The notes under the pieces were generated by a model. That model had not been told where the DNA came from. It did not search any database and was given only the letters and a program-made list of their open reading frames with translations. DNA of 8,476 bases from Deltaproteobacteria bacterium. GTDB lineage: Bacteria; Desulfobacterota; SM23-61. The stretch lies in NCBI GenBank assembly GCA_029857975.1, contig JAOUFX010000090.1, positions 1 to 8,476 of the forward strand. Direction: 5' to 3'. A program made the translations under genes and the position numbers. Below, piece by piece: positions 5,228-8,476 of this stretch (position 1 is its first letter; each line of letters starts with the position of its first letter).

Positions 5228-7087
5228 TTATGGCTTTCCCCGCAGGTCTCGTACTGTTTCATCCAGTCCTAAGCCGTGCAACTTCTCTGCCGTCGGAATT
5301 CCATTCGCGTCCCAACCCCGTAGGGAATAATATTCATCCAGCATTGCCTGAAATTCTTCCGGCGGGCAGTACATACCCTGAGAAGGCCCGGAGGGGATCG
5401 GTTGCTGCGTAGCCCTTATGGGCAGGCTGTCATCTTTTCGACTTACTCCTTCCCGGCAGTTAAAAGCCCGCTCCAAGTTGTATATGCGCTCACCCAGCTT
5501 TTCCAATTCATCCAGGGTCAAGTCCCAGCCCGTTGTCGCATTAATCATCCGGACGTAATTTTCATTGATCAGGCCTCCATACCCTCGCTCGCTGGCAAAG
5601 CGACACTGGGTAAGAGAGTCATTGAGGGCGGTGAAATTTTGGGTACGCACGGCAAAAGCCGGCTGCCCTTGAGCTTTGGTGCGGTCGAACTCTCCGGCAT
5701 ACTGCAGGGTTGGACGGGCATCGTGGTGGCTTCCACCGCGTGTGGCTGTGGCATAACCGATGGACATGCCTTTCAGGGCCCGGGCAGAATGTCCGGCCAC
5801 TTCCACTTTTTTGAAACAATAAAGCAAACCCGCAGCCTGGTTACCCAGACGCTGGGCTAAATGAAAAGAACCTTCGGCCAGGACATCTCCAAATCCATAC
5901 CGTTTCCCCGTTTCTTCGACCAGTTGCAGGAGTAAATCTGGATCACCGAAGCGCAACGCCTGCCCTCCCGTATCCTGGGAAGTAAGCAGCCCCTTCTCAA
6001 AACATTCAAAGGCGAAGGAAATCGTTACTCCCATGCCGATGGTGTCCAACCCCCATTGATCACAGAGGGCGTTGAGTTTAAGCAGGGAACCCGGATTCCA
6101 GTTTTCTGCCATCGAGCCAAGAGAAAACAAAGTCTCGTATTCAGGCATTTTCCACCGCAAGCCCTCTTTGAGTTCTGGAGAGGGAGGAAGGCGAAGGGTT
6201 TTGCCGCAGGCGATCGGGCAACCGAAACAAGTGTCATTGCGCTCGAAAAAAAGCTCCTTGATCCGTTCCCCCCCGATCTCTGGCGCCCGGGGGCTGTGTT
6301 CTTCCTGCAGGTTGCGCACACCCAGCCCCCCGATGGTATTGATCATGTTGACCAGAACCGGGGTTCCGAGATTCTTCAGGCCGGCCGTTCCTTTTTCCAA
6401 AATTTCTTTGCGGGATTCAATCAAACCCCCCAAACTTTTTAAATCAGCGACTTCTGTTTTGCGCGAACCCTTTACCACTACGGCCTTAAGATTTTTGGAA
6501 CCCAGGATTGCGCCGATTCCTCCTCTTCCGGAAACCCCCTCACGGCCCCGCCAGTAATGGGTTAAACAGGCAAAACGGACCAATTTTTCTCCGGCTGGCC
6601 CGATGGCCACTGCGTCGGCGTCTTCGCCTTCGATGGCGCGTAGAGCATCCACGGTTTCCCGGGTTAATTTTCCCCAAATAAAATCAGCGGGTTTGAACTG
6701 GGCACCGTTTTCGTCTACAAGCAAATAAGTGGGCGAGCTGGCTTTTCCCGTGATCACAATGGCTTCAAAACCGGTGCGTTTTTGGGTAATGGCAAACCGC
6801 CCGCCAAACGTTGAGTCAAAAAAGAGATGGTTCAGCGGAGATTTGGTAGCTACGTAGGCCCGGCTGGTACTGGGGATGGGAGTGTCCGTGACCGGCCCCA
6901 CAGCAAAGACTACGGTGTTTTCGGGAGAAAAAGGTTCAATCCCTGCTTTCAATCTTTTATAGAGAATTTGGGCAGCAAACCCATTTCCACCTAAAAATTT
7001 ACGAGCGAAAGCTTCGTCAAAATTCTGGATATCATACTTTTGCTGACCAAGGTCAATGTATAGTATCCGTCCTGCGTACCCCTTCAT
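5228..7087 (-). CDS. Tungsten-dependent aldehyde:ferredoxin oxidoreductase family protein
   Basis: Cytoplasmic W(Mo)-bispterin enzyme of the AOR family, which oxidises aldehydes to acids with ferredoxin or, with low-potential ferredoxin, reduces acids. The 619 residues match the family (about 605-620). Visible: the N-terminal MKGYAGRILYIDL opening, FLGGNGFAAQIL (31-42), STFGGRFAI with the pterin-side Arg97 region (92-100), GREGVSGRGGIGAILGSKNLKAV (181-203), the [4Fe-4S] ligands Cys287, Cys290 and Cys294 (CxxCxxxC) with the fourth ligand most likely Cys495 (LTQCRF), PEYETL (315-320), GGSHHDARP (451-459) and the C-terminal GERIYNLERAFN-REG segment with Cys544 at the gap position, followed by RKDDSLP. 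The ATG has a very strong GGAGG ribosome-binding site. No ferredoxin, NADH-linked partner or MoaD-like gene is adjacent. Substrate class cannot be set; an organic-acid/aldehyde role fits the CoA-transferase and crotonase neighbours. Confidence 0.95.
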   Translation of the reverse strand: MKGYAGRILYIDLGQQKYDIQNFDEAFARKFLGGNGFAAQILYKRLKAGIEPFSPENTVVFAVGPVTDTPIPSTSRAYVATKSPLNHLFFDSTFGGRFAITQKRTGFEAIVITGKASSPTYLLVDENGAQFKPADFIWGKLTRETVDALRAIEGEDADAVAIGPAGEKLVRFACLTHYWRGREGVSGRGGIGAILGSKNLKAVVVKGSRKTEVADLKSLGGLIESRKEILEKGTAGLKNLGTPVLVNMINTIGGLGVRNLQEEHSPRAPEIGGERIKELFFERNDTCFGCPIACGKTLRLPPSPELKEGLRWKMPEYETLFSLGSMAENWNPGSLLKLNALCDQWGLDTIGMGVTISFAFECFEKGLLTSQDTGGQALRFGDPDLLLQLVEETGKRYGFGDVLAEGSFHLAQRLGNQAAGLLYCFKKVEVAGHSARALKGMSIGYATATRGGSHHDARPTLQYAGEFDRTKAQGQPAFAVRTQNFTALNDSLTQCRFASERGYGGLINENYVRMINATTGWDLTLDELEKLGERIYNLERAFNCREGVSRKDDSLPIRATQQPIPSGPSQGMYCPPEEFQAMLDEYYSLRGWDANGIPTAEKLHGLGLDETVRDLRGKP

Positions 7088-7241
7088 TTTTCCTCCGTCA
7101 AGGCCTAAAGCGAATAGTTCAGAATAATGAGTTCGGAATTCGAATTATCCTGATTGGCAATTTTCTGAATTCAGAACCAAATTTCAAGGCTTGGAAATCT
7201 TTTAACCGAAATCCGCATTCCGCAATCTATAATTTATCATC
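7088..7241. other. Intergenic gap upstream of the AOR gene, with a short palindrome
   Basis: A 154-bp stretch between the MBL-fold gene and AOR. It holds the AOR ribosome-binding site (GGAGG, 5 bp before the ATG), a perfect 14-bp palindrome TTCTGAATTCAGAA at 7163-7176, a further GAATTC-rich stretch near 7136-7147, and a run of AATCCGCATTCCGCAATC-type sequence near 7209-7226 that looks like degenerate repeat DNA. A TTGAAA hexamer on the minus strand lies next to the palindrome, but no good -10 follows at a normal spacing, so I do not call a promoter. Confidence 0.5.
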
Positions 7242-8033
7242 TTATTCAATGGTTTGCCCCGGATTCATAATAATTAGCTTTACATCCGGCTGTTCTTTCA
7301 TCAATTTGGCAAATTCCTCAGCGGTTCCCGTCAAAATCGGCCAAGTTCCGTAGTGCATAGGTACTACGTATTGAGGACGGAGGAGTTTGCAGGCATAAGC
7401 AGCTTCATTCGGATCCATAGTAAAATGGCTGCCGATGGGAAGCAAGGCCAGGTTGGGCCTATAGAGATCCGCAAAGATTTTCATGTCGGACATGACCGCG
7501 GTGTCTCCCGCGTGGTAAACGGTGAATCCGTTTTCGAAGCAGAGGATAACACCAACAGACTCTCCCGCGTAGATCACTTGGTCTCCTTCAGTGATCGAGG
7601 AACTGTGCTGAGCATTGACCATAGTGACGCGGATTCCTTTGGCAGTATAGCTCCCCCCTTTATTAAAACGCACGACACTCTTAATTCCTTTTTTGGTCAG
7701 ATATCCACCAAGTTCAAACGTAGCTAGCACGGTGGCATTGGTCTTCTGGGCAATCTCCAGAGTATCGCCCAGATGGTCTCCGTGGCCGTGAGTGACTAAA
7801 ATCAAGTCGGCCTTATTCACCTCTTTGTAGTCAGCCGGCGTTTTCGGGTTTTTCTTTAAAAAAGGATCGATATAAACTATTGTTCCCTGCGGATCGACCA
7901 GTTTGAAGGCGGATTGGCCTAAGAAGGTTATTTTAACACCTTTACCGATCTCTGCCGCCTGGGAAAATGCCGGAGTGAAAGCGGCCAAGAAAAAGAAAAG
8001 GATCGCCAGGGAAGAAATAATTCTTTTGTTCAT
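7242..8033 (-). CDS. Exported metallo-beta-lactamase-fold hydrolase (UPF0173 / UlaG-like)
   Basis: A 263-residue MBL-fold protein. Residues 1-27 form a Sec signal peptide: positive start (MNKR), hydrophobic core SLAILFFFLAAFTPAF, likely cleavage near AFSQAA (about 24-27), so the enzyme should act in the periplasm. The metal site is intact: THGHGDH at 81-87 (His82, His84, Asp86, His87), His143 (AQHSSS), Asp177 (HAGDT) and His227 (MHYGTWP), plus YIDPFLKKNP typical of the UPF0173 group. The family has predicted metal-dependent hydrolase activity, with no agreed substrate. The start codon overlaps the stop of the crotonase gene (ATGA), and AAAGGAG lies 7 bp upstream inside that gene, so translation of the two is coupled. 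Most UPF0173 members lack a signal peptide; pairing of an exported hydrolase with a cytoplasmic CoA enzyme is unexpected. Family call is secure; function is not. Confidence 0.92.
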   Translation of the reverse strand: MNKRIISSLAILFFFLAAFTPAFSQAAEIGKGVKITFLGQSAFKLVDPQGTIVYIDPFLKKNPKTPADYKEVNKADLILVTHGHGDHLGDTLEIAQKTNATVLATFELGGYLTKKGIKSVVRFNKGGSYTAKGIRVTMVNAQHSSSITEGDQVIYAGESVGVILCFENGFTVYHAGDTAVMSDMKIFADLYRPNLALLPIGSHFTMDPNEAAYACKLLRPQYVVPMHYGTWPILTGTAEEFAKLMKEQPDVKLIIMNPGQTIE

Positions 8034-8476
8034 TTTAAATCTCCTTTCCTTTTATTTGAGGCTTCCAATTTCATCGCGTAAGAAGGTGGCCGTTTTTCCA
8101 AGAAAGCTTTCATTCCCTCTTGGGGTTCATCGGTTTTGTAGCATTCACGAAATGCCCGGATTCCGGCTTCGACCGAAGCGCTAAGACCCAATTCCATCCA
8201 CTGGGCCAGGAGTCTTTTCTGCAAAATCATGGCCGTGGGGCCGTTCAGCAGTATTTTTCCGGACATTTCCCGGGTCGCTTCTTTTAGCTTTTCCTGCGGG
8301 ACCACCTTGTTGATTAAGCCGATACGCCATGCCTCTTGGGCATCGATCGTTTCACCAATATAGACCATGGCGGCGGCCCGGCCAAGACCGATCAACCTGG
8401 GAAGAAAGGCGGCCTCAATAACGGAAGGAATGCCTACTTTCACTTCCGGCATGCCAAAGCCAGCCTGCTCTGAAGC
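8030..8476 (-). CDS. Enoyl-CoA hydratase/isomerase (crotonase) family protein, 5' part missing
   Basis: Only the C-terminal 148 residues are present; the frame is open through the window edge, reading ASEQAGFG before the methionine at 8452, so that methionine is internal (family: ...A-FGxPEVxxGIP). Seen: GMPEVKVGIPS with the glutamate matching Glu144 of rat mitochondrial enoyl-CoA hydratase, PRLIGLGRAAAMVYIGETIDAQEAWRIGLINKVVP, and the C-terminal helices ending FLEKRPPSYAMKLE. The second hydratase glutamate (Glu164 in the rat enzyme, AMEMVLTG) aligns with alanine here (AAAMVYIG), so classical hydration may not be its reaction; isomerase, hydrolase or C-C lyase members of the superfamily also vary here. 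The stop overlaps the start of the MBL-fold gene. Substrate unknown. Confidence 0.9.
   Translation of the reverse strand, partial: ASEQAGFGMPEVKVGIPSVIEAAFLPRLIGLGRAAAMVYIGETIDAQEAWRIGLINKVVPQEKLKEATREMSGKILLNGPTAMILQKRLLAQWMELGLSASVEAGIRAFRECYKTDEPQEGMKAFLEKRPPSYAMKLEASNKRKGDLK

Noticed and set aside
5402..5860. A 152-codon + strand open frame
   Set aside because: Antisense to the C-terminal third of the AOR gene; no family motif and no ribosome-binding site.
8030..8452. Taking the methionine at 8452 as the start of a short 140-residue crotonase protein
   Set aside because: The frame continues without a stop to the window edge and the residues before it (ASEQAGFG) fit the conserved region in front of the PEV motif; the gene is cut, not short.

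Overview
The window carries seven protein-coding genes, all on the minus strand, so the transcriptional order runs from high to low coordinates. The two outermost genes are cut by the window edges. The gene set is an anaerobic carboxylic-acid / CoA-thioester repertoire: a crotonase-family protein, a periplasm-targeted metallo-beta-lactamase-fold protein, a tungsten-type aldehyde:ferredoxin oxidoreductase (AOR), a two-subunit glutaconate-type CoA-transferase, a D-2-hydroxyacid dehydrogenase and pyruvate phosphate dikinase (PPDK). AOR, a GctAB-type transferase and PPDK together suggest a strict anaerobe, perhaps a syntrophic or sulfate-reducing member of the former Deltaproteobacteria (Desulfobacterota). 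That is inferred from gene content and intergenic repeat style; no phylogenetic marker gene is present.

Layout in transcription order. (1) 8476-8030: 3' part of an enoyl-CoA hydratase/isomerase gene, overlapping by 4 bp (ATGA) with (2) 8033-7242, an exported UPF0173/UlaG-like MBL-fold hydrolase. (3) A 154-bp gap with a 14-bp palindrome, then AOR at 7087-5228 behind a strong GGAGG ribosome-binding site. (4) A 443-bp non-coding region (5227-4785). It starts with a near-consensus sigma-70-type promoter (TTGACA, 16 bp, TATAAA) whose -10 lies inside a perfect 23-bp palindrome, a probable repressor operator. Two repeat elements follow: a degenerate GGACGCAGAT-type palindromic repeat and a 188-bp MITE-like inverted-repeat element with two GC-rich hairpins and a G-quadruplex-like motif. 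(5) A compact three-gene unit gctA-gctB-dehydrogenase (4784-2028; gaps of 30 and 3 bp; TTG, ATG and GTG starts). (6) A second copy of the GGACGCAGAT repeat (1985-2058), which supplies the last codons and the stop of the dehydrogenase. (7) PPDK from 1953 running off the left edge.

How they may work together (inference): the GctAB-like pair exchanges CoA between an acyl-CoA and a free acid, the dehydrogenase interconverts a 2-oxoacid and an (R)-2-hydroxyacid with NAD(H), AOR interconverts an acid and its aldehyde with ferredoxin, and PPDK links pyruvate and PEP. The transferase + hydroxyacid dehydrogenase pairing resembles part of the 2-hydroxyglutarate branch of glutamate fermentation, but the radical 2-hydroxyacyl-CoA dehydratase genes are not in view, so the substrate is unknown. 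No RNA genes, CRISPR arrays, transposases or phage genes were seen.
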